DNA of 64,000 bases from Pyrus communis. Taxonomy: Eukaryota; Streptophyta; Magnoliopsida; Rosales; Rosaceae. The notes under the pieces were generated by a model. It was not told the origin of the DNA and did no database searches. It saw only the letters and a list, made by a program, of their open reading frames with translations. Positions 8,547 to 19,725 of this stretch are shown one piece after another; the first letter of the stretch is position 1, and each line of letters opens with the position of its first letter. The stretch lies in the NCBI RefSeq assembly GCF_963583255.1, contig NC_084814.1, positions 22,151,262 to 22,215,261 of the forward strand, read 5' to 3'. Made by a program: the position numbers and the translations under genes.

Positions 8547-8714
8547 AATTAATAATATAGCCAAAACCCCCCAGACTCGGTTTATTTTAGTTCACCCTAC
8601 ACAACAACAATGTTTTCGACAATGCCAGCGATCGTTTCCTCGTTCTTTGGTTGTTCTATGTTTCTTTCCTCGTAAATACGTCCTATAATACATCGTATTC
8701 ATTTTCGACCATAC

Positions 8715-11295
8715 TTACAGTACCGTAATTCCATCACTGTTTATACCGTGGGAGTTGGAACCGAGGAGATTCTCTAGTGATCTGTTTTTTCTGCTCCGGG
8801 TTCTGCCTGCTTCTTTCAATAACTCAGCCAGCCTTCTTTTCTCATCATCCACGTCGGGATTGGCTGTCCCGAGCTTTTCTTCCCTCATCTCAACAACGTA
8901 CTCCAAGATTTCGATTGCATCCTCCAACCTGGGTTAATGATCACAACGATCATCAGAAAACCGTCAAAGAATCAACACATTTGCTAAACAAAAATCTATC
9001 TTCCAAAAGAGCAACAAAACACAAATTTCTAGAGCGTTATAAGTTCATATTTTCCCATGATTAATCGTGGAAACTACGGGTCTAAAGGAAAGCAAGGGCT
9101 GCACATAGCACGTACGTACTTAAACTTATCAGGCTTTCAGTGCACGAAAAAGAACAGAAAACAGAACATACGTGATAAGGAATACAAACAAGTCCCAACC
9201 AGTTGAGGATTTCAGAAATAGGACACTACCAAGAGAAGAACAAAAGCATGTGTAATGAAAATTGGGGACGACACAATGAAAGTAGTGTAAGGGCAAAGAT
9301 AAAGATAAGAGGGTACCTTCCAGCCGCATCATAAGTGCCAGCAAGATTGCTATATACCCCAAGTGTGTCAGGGTGATATGGTCCGCACTCGTGTTCCAAA
9401 ATAGTCCTGGCTTCTTCGAAGAATTCTTGAGCCTCATTTATGGAATAACGTTGCACACAAGTAAGCCCTATTTGGTTAAGAACAATCCCGAAAAAAGCAG
9501 TTTTCTTCTCTCCAGTTGCGCGGAGCTTTGAAATGGCACTCTTGAAGGAGTCGTAAGATTCAGAATAACTCCCCAGCATGTAGTACATGACACCCATTTG
9601 GGCTTCAATCCCGGCTATGGTGCTTTGTTGACCAGGGGCATCATTGTATATCTTTAATGCCTTCTGTAGCAACATGACTGCCTGCTCAAGGTCATTCATC
9701 GATTCATAGATAGCAGAAACATCTGTGAGACCACTGGCCATCTCCTCAGGAGGGACTCCAGGCACGGGCTTTTCATAAATTCGGAGGGCATTCTCACAAT
9801 ATGATTTTGACTCTCTAACTTTCCCAGTCCTGTTATACAAATCAGCCAAGCGGATGAAGACTGAACCAACAGCTGGATGATTCTCTCCTTTGGTGGTCTT
9901 GAACACAGTGAGTGCCTTCTGATAAGCAAAAGCAGCTTCATCATAGCGAGACAAGGACAAGTATGTGTCTCCAATGCTACAATCAACCGAAGCCACCTCC
10001 ACTTCCTGGCCATTTGCCACCATGGCCATGCTGGCTAACACAAGATGCTCGAGAGCAGCTTCATGATCACCCTTCGTCTCACATATAAGACCCATCAATC
10101 TCCTATCTGCAGCCTCTTCGAGAGAAGAAGGGGAACCATTCTCTTTATGACTATCAAGAGCCACCAGGCAAAGCCTCTGAGCTTCATCAAATTGCAATGC
10201 TTGAACATGAGCTTCAGCCAAATATCGACAAGTCTCACCAACTCTCACATCTGTTTCTCCCAAAACTTGTTTCTGGATTTCCAATCCAGTTGAGTAATGC
10301 ATAATTGAATTCTCAAGTTGGCCCAGCATAGCATAAGTATCACCCAACTGCATGTGACCAGCAAATTTGGCAAGGGCATGATTTTGGCCTCCGTCAACAG
10401 CTGAAAGCTCAATTGAGCGTTCGAGAAGAGGAATTGCCTCATGATACTGGCCTAAGCTACAGTAAATTGCTGCCGTGACGTGAAGGCACATTACCAGCTC
10501 TAAACAAGGTTTCCCATTTGCAAATAATTCAAATGATTTTCCAGCTCGAAGAGCTAATTCAAGAGCTTTCTGGGGATTATCCCCTGACGAAATCAAATCC
10601 CTTGCTTGCTTAAGCAAAAATGGCCCAAGATCTGGATTATATAACCCTGATTCAGCCAAATCCTCAGTTCCTTTCTGAAACTTTGACCCTGCCACAGATG
10701 AATTACTGCGTTTCTTCACAGGAGAGGGTCCTGCATGTTGTTTTTGGAAATTCTTAGTGCTAGGAATAGGAGGTTTGTCAGGACTTCTTCCCTTCGCAAC
10801 TGATTTTGATGAAGTTTCAGTGTCCACCTGCAAGTGAGCAACTTTCTTCGAGTTCCCTGAAGAAACGGATTTTGTACTTGCAGCTTTAACCATCTTTCCT
10901 GATTTTCTATCTGAGGACGAACCTTTCTTAGAACTTGAATCACTACGAGAATCGTACGCTGGCTTTTCTAGCACTTCCTCTTCCATTATCTCCACCTCTC
11001 TCATCTCTCCGCCAACAAGATGGCGTAACTCTGAATCTATCCTAGACTCATCACCATCCGATTGAAAACTATGCCCTGAAGGTGACTGATCAGAACTCTG
11101 CATATCACACACATTCTCATAAAGCTGCTCAATTGAGGTGTCAACCATCCCATCAACTGGACGATCAAGTCCTATACTCCGGGGGATTTGCTGATTCAAA
11201 GTACTCTTCCAGGATCCATTCAGAGCTATATTTTCCTTACTTAGCATGGAATTTTCATGTGATTCATTTACCACCTCATCGACAATTCCAGGCAT
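8715..11295 (-). CDS. KLCR3: Kinesin light chain-related protein (KLCR2/3-type TPR protein)
   Basis: Two coding exons on the minus strand: 11295-9317 and 8928-8715, joined across a GT-AG intron (8929-9316) that splits an Arg codon and restores '...YDAAGR' + 'LEDAIEILEYV'. The product is 730 aa, close to the family's 650-700. The N-terminus (1-200) is acidic and Ser-rich with the conserved 'DTSIEQLYENV' and 'SRIDSELRHLVGGEM'; residues about 215-690 are kinesin-light-chain-type tetratricopeptide repeats; the tail is basic. Plant KLCR/CMU proteins bind cortical microtubules and the plasma membrane, steadying microtubules against pushing by cellulose synthase complexes and linking them with IQD proteins. 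The first exon is one long open frame with no breaks. The sequence fits the KLCR2/KLCR3 branch; KLCR3 is preferred only because EXECUTER2 lies nearby. A 5'-UTR intron is likely upstream of 11295 but not delimited. Confidence 0.92.
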
Positions 11296-12600
11296 CGCTA
11301 TGTACCGGAATCAACAAAACCTCTACACCAAATAAATTATCTGCAACAAACGGATCTCAATAAATCAAGCAGAAGATTTTAGCAGAATTCCGAATGCATA
11401 CATACTGCACAAACCTACGGTTTCCATATATTGAAATAACATTGAACAAAAAGAAAAATGTATTAGCAACATCACCAAAATTCATTTAGGGCCTTTTAGC
11501 AATCTGATTTCGGGACTTTGTATGTTTATTGTTTACCAACAAACCTAATAAGCAAATATCAAACAATAACCAAAACATATGCATAACATACATTTGCTCC
11601 CGAACACAAATCAAAATACATTAAAAACATAAAACATTCATGTTTCTGCGTTTTAGCATTTCACTTTTGAACTTTGTATGTTTCCCAACAAACCAAGGAA
11701 CCAAATATCAAGTTAAACCTAACCGAAAGGTTGCACCTTTGTGACCGAAAGGTCACGAATCAAGTCGTGGAAACAGACTCTTTGCAAAGCAAGGGAAGTT
11801 CCCCTGACCTCGCAAACTGAGGAGCCTTGTTGGCTTGAGGTCGTCCTTTATCCGTCAAAGGAAAAAATGAGAAATAAATAAAACACAAAATGCCCTCTTC
11901 GGATCTTCACAAAAATAGAAGAAGCCAATCAACCCACATAAACGCATATTCCATACAAAACTCATATCACCATTGGAACATACCAAAGATTAAAACCAAT
12001 AAAATGAACCCATCAACAATCAAATCAACTTCTTTTAACATTATTGTAGATTAACGTGAACCCATCAACAATCAAATCAAGTTCTTTGCAGCTAACCTCT
12101 CAAATTAATAAAGAAAAGCACACCAAAAATTGGAAAATAAATAATGGGTTGTTTGTTGAGCTGAAAAAACAATATGCAGAAAGCAGAAATGGGAAAATCC
12201 ATACCTGAACAAACAGTCAACCATGTCAAAAGGGCACGAAATGGGTTGTGCTATCTGGGTCTCGATAAAAATGCAATCTATACGTATACATCCATATATA
12301 TATATATATGGGGTAATGGGGGAATTGTCAAAATATATATATCTTTAACTGGTGGGGGATGTGCGGGATGAGGACGACAGCGGTGGAGGCGAAAAGGGGA
12401 AATGCGTAAGGCAAAAAGATGAAATCTTTTGAGGAAAAGAAAAGGAAATTAATTAGGGGAAACGATGGAAAGTTGCAGAGTTGGAATATCGAAGGCGAAG
12501 AGAGATGGCCACTTCTTTCTTTCCCACCCGCGCGTCCTGCTGTAGCCCCCCAAATGCCGATCGTTTTGTTTTCCCTGACTGTCATTTAAATCGGAAATCG
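11296..12600 (-). promoter_or_regulatory. 5' UTR and promoter region of the KLCR gene
   Basis: No ORF with family resemblance is present. AT-rich sequence with pyrimidine stretches on the minus strand suggests a leader intron between 11296 and about 12200. A TA microsatellite sits at about 12293-12310. Exact start site and splice sites cannot be fixed. Confidence 0.35.
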
Positions 12601-12703
12601 CCACGTGGCGGTCCGATAGCGGTATCTATGGAAAACAATTTATAGGTCAATTTAGTGAGATTTTCGTAATACCAAAAACTACCCTTCCCTTTTATCAATG
12701 TTG

Positions 12704-12875
12704 GAAGAGAATTTTTAGTGTAACCGATATATAAGGTGGTACACCACGTGTTATTATACAAATAGTAGAATATGTGTGTTAAAAAGTTAATAACTTAAAA
12801 AGTAAAATTTTTCACCACTTACGTAAAAACACGTGATGTACCACTCATATTCCCGTCACAATAAAAAATTTCTCC
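12704..12875. mobile_element. MITE family A, copy 1
   Basis: Terminal inverted repeats of about 40 bp: the left reads 'agagaatttttagtgtaacc' and continues through 'gatatataaggtggtac'; the right, inverted, reads 'gagaaattttttattgtgac' and continues 'gggaatatgagtggtac'. Flanks show similar 'aatgttgga' and 'aatgtttgg', suggesting an 8-9-bp target duplication as in hAT or Mutator relatives. Two more copies lie at 47733 and 49283. Confidence 0.7.
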
Positions 12876-13683
12876 AATGTTTGGGAAAAAAAACTTACTA
12901 ATTAAAGGGTAAAATAGTAAATTAATAAATTTTTATAAAAATTTAAAAGTAAAACAACTCTTATGCCGCACACACGAAAGTATGAGATTGTTCAGTGTGG
13001 TAGAAACACAGCCAATTTAAAAGTTGATGTTTTAAATAAAAAAATTTTAATTGTTTATATTATGACATTTGTGTACCAAGCCCTATTCTCGACATATAAA
13101 AAAAATTCTCATAAGCTTGTGGCAAAATATTAGTATCATTTGAAAAGACACTTTTTTTATTTTTTTTATTTTTTTATTTTACTTTTACATTTTAATTTTT
13201 GGGTGGGATGTTGGTTTTTTTTTATGGACAAAGGGTCATTGGTCTTGAAGTTACTTTGCTTCTTCTCAACTTGATCATCAAGGTGGTCTCCAACATGTTG
13301 GGACAATAGGAGAAACTAATGTTCCTATCCTTAATAATAAAACTTAACGTTGTTATTAAGTTTGAATCTAAAACTTAACTTTGCATTTCTCTTTCACTTA
13401 TGGGTGATGATAAACCCAATAAGTTTGAATCTAAAAGAAGTACAAGTCTACCATCTACCGATATAATAGAGCACTAATGCATTTGACGGTTAAATTTACA
13501 TGTTTACATTTTAACAGTTTTAATTTACACTTTTAAACATCAATACATCTCATACACCGGTGTATTGTCAGAGAATTATAATTGGGTTGGTTGAAGTTAT
13601 TGGATTCATTCAAAAGTTCTAAAATAATCTCGTGAGGAGACAAATTGGGAATTTTGATGAAGGTGCATCTAGCTGTTGAAATA

Positions 13684-13872
13684 GGAGAATGATTTTTTAC
13701 CCTCCTATTCTCATATCTTCTTCTATTCCCTCATCTCACACATTGTTTTTTGTCTTATTATCTCTATAAAAAAAATCAATATAAGATGTTGACGTGACTG
13801 AACCGTGACTGTTCAAATAAAAAAGTATGTAAGGATAGAAAAATTAGAAGGATAGAGAATCCTGTTCTTTTG
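13684..13872. mobile_element. MITE family C, copy 1
   Basis: A palindromic element of about 190 bp with ends resembling 'gagaatgattttttaccctc' and '...ggatagagaatcctg', and a core 'gttgacgtgactgaaccgtg' shared with the copy at 40332-40525. No coding capacity. Confidence 0.5.
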
Positions 13873-14071
13873 AAATAATCATTGGATTTAAGGCAAACAA
13901 GTTTCACAAGGCTCTAGGTTGGATGATTAGAATACTCCCAAATGGGGGGCGTAAGTACAATTTACCCACTCATGAGTCATGACTCATGGGTCAAAATATC
14001 AACACCTACAGGGGAGGTTAGGTCCTCTGAGTCTCTGACCAGACTATCAATAATAGGAAAGAGATATATTC

Positions 14072-14250
14072 GGATCTCTTCCTCCAAGACCCAGGAATCA
14101 AGTAATTCAGGTTTTTAAAAATTTAATCCAACAGTTAAAAATAATTATAGTTTTTAAAATTTTTTACTAACTTCTCTGTTTTTAATCATTGGATCAAATT
14201 TTAAAAGCTCGAATCACTTGATCCTTGAGGTTTAGAGAAAGAGATCTGGA
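14072..14250. mobile_element. Palindromic MITE family D
   Basis: Left end 'ggatctcttcctccaagacc' with 'aggaatcaag', and right end inverted 'gatctctttctctaaacctc' with 'aaggatcaag', are near-mirror images. The centre has 'ttaatccaacagttaaaa' against 'tttttaatcattggatcaaa'. The whole could fold as one hairpin of about 180 nt. Confidence 0.6.
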
Positions 14251-15396
14251 GATGATCTCTTTCTCCAATAATATATGATGATATACAAATACAATATAAG
14301 TTTGGAAAATCAATTTTCTTCTGTAGTTTAGAACTATTAAGTAGTTTAAAAAGCTAAAGAGAAGAGTGTTTAAAAAGTCAGACCACTTGTTTTCAACGTG
14401 ACATACCTTATGAGCTCTTTTTACGTTATTTTGATGGATTGAAATTTGAATGCAAGTTTCTTAATTTCATAAGCTACTTCCATACTTTTTGTGAGAAAGT
14501 GCAGGGAGGTCTTATGCATTGAAGATCAAATGCAGGTGATCCTATCATTCTATGATCACAAAATGATGAATCCTTCCTTAAAAAGAATGGTGCTTTAGAT
14601 TTAGCCCCTTACAACTGTTAAACTCTAGACATAAACTCACCTATATTAAAACATCTAAATAAAAGCTAAATTTTGAATTTGATGCCATGTATGATAAAAG
14701 ATGTCTATACATTTAAATTTATTTACAACACCATGCTACCAACATTAATATGGCTATCATAATTTTTTTTGTGGACTTTTAATTTATTTTCTTTTGTTTG
14801 TCAACAACATTCAATTAGTTTAAATTTTTTTTGCTTTTAATTTTTTTTTTAAAAAAAAAAGGTTCTTTTCTTCTTTTATGTGAAATCGCCTAATCCAAAT
14901 CTAATTAGTTCAATATACATTCTATTGAAAAAGTAGATACATTAACTTGTGAAAATTAAAAAAAAAAAAAAAGGTAAAAATAAACTAGTAGATACATTGT
15001 TTCTTGTAAAAACTAAACAATAGTTACATTATTTTCATAAAAAAATAAACAATATGTAATTTTTTTTAAATTACACAATAGGTACACAATTTTCGTAAAA
15101 ATTAAATAACAGGTACTTTATTTTTGGAAAAAAAAAACTAGTAAAAACATTGTTTCTTTTAAAAATAAAACAATGAATTTATATGGTAAATTAGTTTTTA
15201 TGTATTTTGCATATATGGGTTTGTTATTATGTAGATAAATTATTTTTCATGTATTTTACATATATATACTAGGTATATTGTTTTTCTTTTTTTAAGCAAT
15301 CTAACATTTTAAAATTTTAATAGTAGGTGCACTGTTTGAATCAAATGTTTTTTTTTGTAGGTAAATTATTTTGCATAAATTTTACATATATCAGGC

Positions 15397-15399
15397 ATT

Positions 15400-15438
<39 letters not shown>
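15397..15438. repeat. Compound (AT)n(GT)n microsatellite
   Basis: An uninterrupted alternating AT run passes directly into a GT run of nine units, a typical compound dinucleotide microsatellite. Confidence 0.95.
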
Positions 15439-15439
<1 letters not shown>

Positions 15440-17079
15440 AAATAATTTACCTACATTAATATGTAAAATATAATTTTATTGACTTAATTAAGCATGTATA
15501 ATAACATATATTAGACATGTTTTATGTTATTATATATTAGACTATGAATTTATAACATTACTGTTTTTTTTTTTTTTTTGTAAAATCATTAATTCTCCCC
15601 GCATGGCATTAATTATGTACATCAAACATTCAAATAGGGTTTATTAAAAAAAAAAAAAAATCAAATAGGGGTATTTTAGGCATCCGAAATTGTGAAATCT
15701 AGTCAATGGTTTTTATTCAAAAAAAAAAAAAAAAAACTTATGTCGGGTTTTATGTAGAAAAAATTAGGTTACAGGGGCTAAAGTCACATTTTCAGTAAAA
15801 AGAATCTTGAAGCAAAACTCCGTTGTTCCATGATAAAACGAATTAGGCAACCTTAGCAGTTAGCAGCTTCTTCTTCTTAAAGAAGAACGAAACGTTATCA
15901 CTAGGCCACATGAATAAAGAAAGACAACCGTGATAATCTGTATACAGGTTCAGGTGGTCCATAATGTTTCCTCCTTGATTGATTTGCACGTCATAGAAGA
16001 TAGTTCATGGGAGAAGAATAAAGCTCATCACCATGAATACAGATGTAGTGTAGGACTATGAGGTCTCTTCTCCTTCTCCACCATGTGGGGCATGTTGGTG
16101 CTGTCTGACAAGTCATTCAAAAGAGATCGATGAGATCCCATCCGAGGTTTAAAAGGTGGTGGCCTTAATCAGAAATAGAGACGGGAGGGAGATCGATGGA
16201 TAGATCAAAACAGACTGAAGCCTCCTCTTGCAGTGGCGGCAGAGGCAGCGAACGTACAGATCAACCACTTTGGGTGATGCAGCCCGAAAAGGTTGGATGT
16301 CTTTAGTTTAACTCTCACTAATAACGAATTCGATATAAAATTATTAATCACGAATTCATTGCAACTGAAGATGAAAAAAAAACTGTGGTCCATGGTATGG
16401 ACCTCGTTGGTGATAGGTCACTTTGTGGACCTATAAGAAAGGAAATGAATCACGTTGTTGGAGATAATTTAGTTTAGGGGACTCCCATAATCAATATTGC
16501 CTCCCAATTAATTTGCATCTAATCACATGCACAACATGAAGAACTTGGTGGAACTGAGAAATAAGAGAAGACATGTGTTGTATACAGAGTGACCTGAAAA
16601 GACATGTGTTGTACACAGAGTGACCTGAGAAATACGTGTTGTACATTCCTATAGTAAACAAATAAACCTTCAATTTCCAAATTTACGATCCATTTTATTA
16701 TTCAATGGAGTTATAACTTACAAGAGAAACCCTAGCAACTAATTAATTTGTATTTTGCATGCCACCTACTTTACCAGCAGTCACTGTTCACTGGCTTTTG
16801 CGGCGTTTGAAGACTGTTTGCCTTGAAAAAGTCGAAGGTTCATGCATGCTTCGGTAGCCGGACAAGGGAGACTAGGTAAAATCGATCTAATCAAACTTTC
16901 CCATTTTAATCTGTGGCCTTCTATCGTCGCTTCTTTTTATCGCTTTTCACTCGAAGTCTAGAGAACTTCAGATTGTGAATCGTAGTTTTCTTCAACGCTG
17001 ATTGTTGATTCCAGTTGTATTGTTTAGATTCGATATATCTCGTCATATATATAAAAGCGCTAACCAGTTGGTAACGTAA

Positions 17080-17580
17080 GGTGATCATGATCATCACCCG
17101 TAATCCTCTCAGAGGACATCATGCTATCAAATTCTGTCAAGGCTACTAGCAGAGTTTCTGATGCAGCTAAGGTGCGTACGCAAGTCTTGGTCCTCTCTCT
17201 TCCGCAGCCCTTCCTTTGTCACCGCCTACCAGAACTTTCACTGCAACGATAACACGAATACTACTCACCCCGTCCTTCAATGCAAGGAACACTTCTTCTC
17301 CTCCCAATTAGACCAACAAGAGAATCCGACTCTCGTTGATGTCGTATTAACGGCTTGGTATGTGCTTCACATGATGTTTACCACTGCTGCACCGGAGAGT
17401 CTATCAAACTTCGCCTTGTGCGGAGAGACAAGGCTTGGGTTGAAGATTTCAACACTGAGCACGGATTCATGGAGGACATTAGAAGTAGATATCGATGATC
17501 TTCCTTTTGGTCGTCTGACTTTGTTGGCGTTGCTGCATCAGAAATGTGTATGCATCAATGGGGACATGTACTGGAGGTAA
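17080..17580 (+). pseudogene. F-box protein gene fragment, frameshifted
   Basis: The frame from the ATG at 17161 reads 'MQLRCVRKSWSSLFRSPSF', the second half of a plant F-box. Its first half is just upstream: 'SEDIMLS' in one frame (about 17110-17130), then 'ILSRLLAEFL' in the frame of the ATG, so one extra base near 17128-17133 has broken the F-box in two. Downstream the frame goes on for about 139 codons with weak F-box-associated text ('DSWRTLEVDIDDLPFG', 'CINGDMYWR') and then stops, whereas such proteins are normally 350-420 aa. Intact relatives bind SKP1 and deliver substrates to an SCF ubiquitin ligase. With a split F-box and truncated substrate domain, this copy is not expected to work. 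I see no reason to assign it to the S-locus F-box group. Confidence 0.7.
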
Positions 17581-18519
17581 ACTTATTCCACGATACACGC
17601 CTCTTCACTTTCAGGCACCGACGAAAGAACCGCCATCTAAAACAAACCCAATTACTTGGTCCTCAATCTTTTAGCGACCCTTGATAAGGGCAGTTAGTTG
17701 TGATTATTTTGAATCATCTTTTCTGTTGTGCATTTGGAATGCAAATGTAATGTTGTAGCTGCTCTAGGGCTCGCACACTGATAAGAACTTCCACTGTATA
17801 AAAGTATTATCTGTGACTTTCACTGAATTAAATCTGTGACTATTTCTTAATTATCTGTGATTTCATTGTGTAAAAGTGTTCGATTGTAAGCTTGCTGTTT
17901 AAGGGTTAACAGGTCAGAGGGTTCTTGATTCTCTGTGACCTTATCTAGCTGCTATGCAACGTTAAGGTGATGATACCTCTAATTTGGGGCCAATATATAA
18001 TCAATGATATTCGTTAATTCCTTAAAGTTTTCTCTCAACCCAAACTTAGGCATGTTAGACGAGAAGCAAATCTGGCAGCACATGGGCCTGCAAGAGCAAG
18101 AACTGGAGAGCAACATGAGGTGGCTTGGTGAACCACCAGCGCGGTAGCGGACATCTTGATTGAGGATAGTTCTATTGAGTAATTACATCTTTTTCTTTCT
18201 TATTCTGTAATGGTGATCTCTTTTTTTCTCGATTCTGGTTTGAAAGTCTTGGCAAGGATTTTTTTCTAGAAGTCCACATCATTCTATGTTCTAAACATTT
18301 TGTAAATATTTTGTCGACATCTTAATGAATATTGTATCTTTTTATAAATAAATTAAAAATTAAAAAAAAAAAAAAAACTTGTAATCAAGCAAAGAGACTC
18401 TTGTCCTCACCAAAGTGCAGGCAAAGAGTGGGCAGAAAGTTTTTGGCACAGCGGGGACTCATTACAATCTTTTTTTCGATGGAGTTGTAAAAGCAAAAGA
18501 GAATAAAAATAAAAAAAAC
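17581..18519. other. Intergenic
   Basis: No supported gene. A 31-codon frame at 18052-18147 follows a possible splice acceptor but matches nothing I know. An A run lies at 18362-18377. Confidence 0.5.
18511..18518 (-). terminator. Pol III terminator of the tRNA-Leu gene
   Basis: A run of eight A on the plus strand (T on the transcript strand) starts two bases beyond the tRNA 3' end, matching the oligo-T stop of RNA polymerase III. Confidence 0.8.
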
Positions 18520-18524
18520 TGACG

Positions 18525-18595
<71 letters not shown>

Positions 18596-18599
18596 CGTC
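18520..18599 (-). tRNA. tRNA-Leu(UAG): tRNA-Leu, anticodon UAG
   Basis: An 80-nt cloverleaf on the minus strand. The acceptor stem starts GACGG and closes with the discriminator A at 18520. The D-arm contains 'ggccgagtggtctaagg', an A-box. The anticodon loop 'tttaggc' carries TAG (18563-18565 complement) between CCAGA and TCTGG. The variable arm is long, as in class II tRNAs, and the T-arm 'gggttcaaatccc' supplies the B-box. No intron interrupts the anticodon loop. An A run just below 18519 is the T-rich pol III terminator on the transcribed strand. It reads CUA and, by wobble, other CUN leucine codons. All stems pair, so it looks functional. Confidence 0.97.
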
Positions 18600-19109
18600 G
18601 CACGTTAAACAATGTCACAGATGATTATAAATGTAATCTTCAACTATATTTTGGTCTTTTGTCTTTTTCTCTTTTGGTGTTTCTTCAGCTATATTTATTA
18701 CTCTTCTTTTTAAGAGAAAACAAAATAAAATGAATTAGTTTAAAAAAAAACAGCTAATTACAAGTGAAATTGTAAGTTAGAGTGAAAGAAGTCACTGGGT
18801 GGACAATTGGAAGCAAGCATGACAACATACATGTTAAACTCACTTATATATGGTCAAAGGATTAGGATAATGAGAATCACTAACCTTGACTCCAATATGC
18901 AAATTCATCTATTCAATGATATTGTATTATTAATTTGAAATATTATGATAACGTACTAAGCTGAAATAAAATCTCTTTATAGATATGTAACCGACGCATA
19001 CCATAAACTTTCATATATATCCAAGTCTTAGGCTAATAGTGGCAACGCACTTTAGGAATGATGGAGAGGAAGTTTCAAAAGTGCTTCTATTGAAATTATC
19101 ACATTCAAC

Positions 19110-19376
19110 CACAGCAAGTAACCTAGTGGTAAGGGCGCAGACTGCAGTTTCTCAATAAACAAAAAAATGTGGAAGGTCACGGGTTCGATGCTTCGAGCTA
19201 GTGAGTCTGCTTGACTGTGGTCATGTGGAAGGTCACGGGTTCGATGCTCCGAGCTAATGAGTCTGCTTGACTGTGACCACGGATAAGGTGAAATTCCCTA
19301 TAGCCTCTCCGGACCCCGAAGGGGTGGATAACCGTAACTTATCACCAGTTGTCTCCCTTATTAAAAAAAAAAAAAA
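19110..19376 (+). mobile_element. tRNA-derived SINE with duplicated B-box segment
   Basis: The 5' end reads 'acctagtggtaagggcgcag', an A-box like that of a tRNA, and 'gggttcgatgct' is a B-box. The 54-bp segment holding the B-box occurs twice in tandem (19167-19220 and 19223-19276). The element ends in an A run (19363-19377). It is flanked by 15-bp direct repeats 'attatcacattcaac' (19095-19109) and 'attgtcaccttcaac' (19377-19391), which differ at two positions and look like a target-site duplication. That combination defines a SINE rather than a tRNA gene. Confidence 0.85.
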
Positions 19377-19725
19377 ATTGTCACCTTCAACATTTAACAT
19401 CAAATTTGACTAAAACAAATAAACAAAGAATTTAATATGCACATTATTGCATATATCAATCATTAATAGGATAATACAATTGTTTGCATCACAAGTTAAA
19501 ACACCAATAAAAGCAGTGACTATGAGTGCTATTAATCCCATTATATTCAAGATAAAAGGATAGAAGGATAAAAAGGTTAACAAGACAGAAAGGAAACAAA
19601 AATGTTCACAAATCATAATTCATATGAACATGGGGAACCTTGACAAGAAAAGCATATGTTTACATTTTAACATCAAAACTTTGATTCCAGAAAAAAAGAA
19701 TCCCTAAATCTTTCCAGAAGCAGAT

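Larger units (their letters stand above)
12601..17100. other. Gene-poor AT-rich intergenic stretch
   Basis: I see no coding sequence. It holds MITE copies listed separately (12704-12875, 13684-13872, 14072-14250), A and T homopolymer runs, and an (AT)n(GT)n microsatellite near 15400-15438. The repeated wording around 14940-15130 about every 60-70 bp ('gta...acat/ttg...ttttcgtaaaaa') hints at an old degenerate tandem repeat. Confidence 0.6.

Noticed and set aside
17080..17580. S-locus F-box gene (self-incompatibility)
   Set aside because: The text fits a general F-box protein; no features particular to SFBB proteins were seen and there is no S-RNase in the window.
18052..18147. 31-codon ORF after a possible acceptor site
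   Set aside because: Protein-like wording but no upstream exon could be joined and no family recognised.
19110..19290. tRNA gene suggested by A- and B-box
   Set aside because: No acceptor or anticodon stems form, the B-box is duplicated, and an A tail with a target duplication marks it as a SINE.
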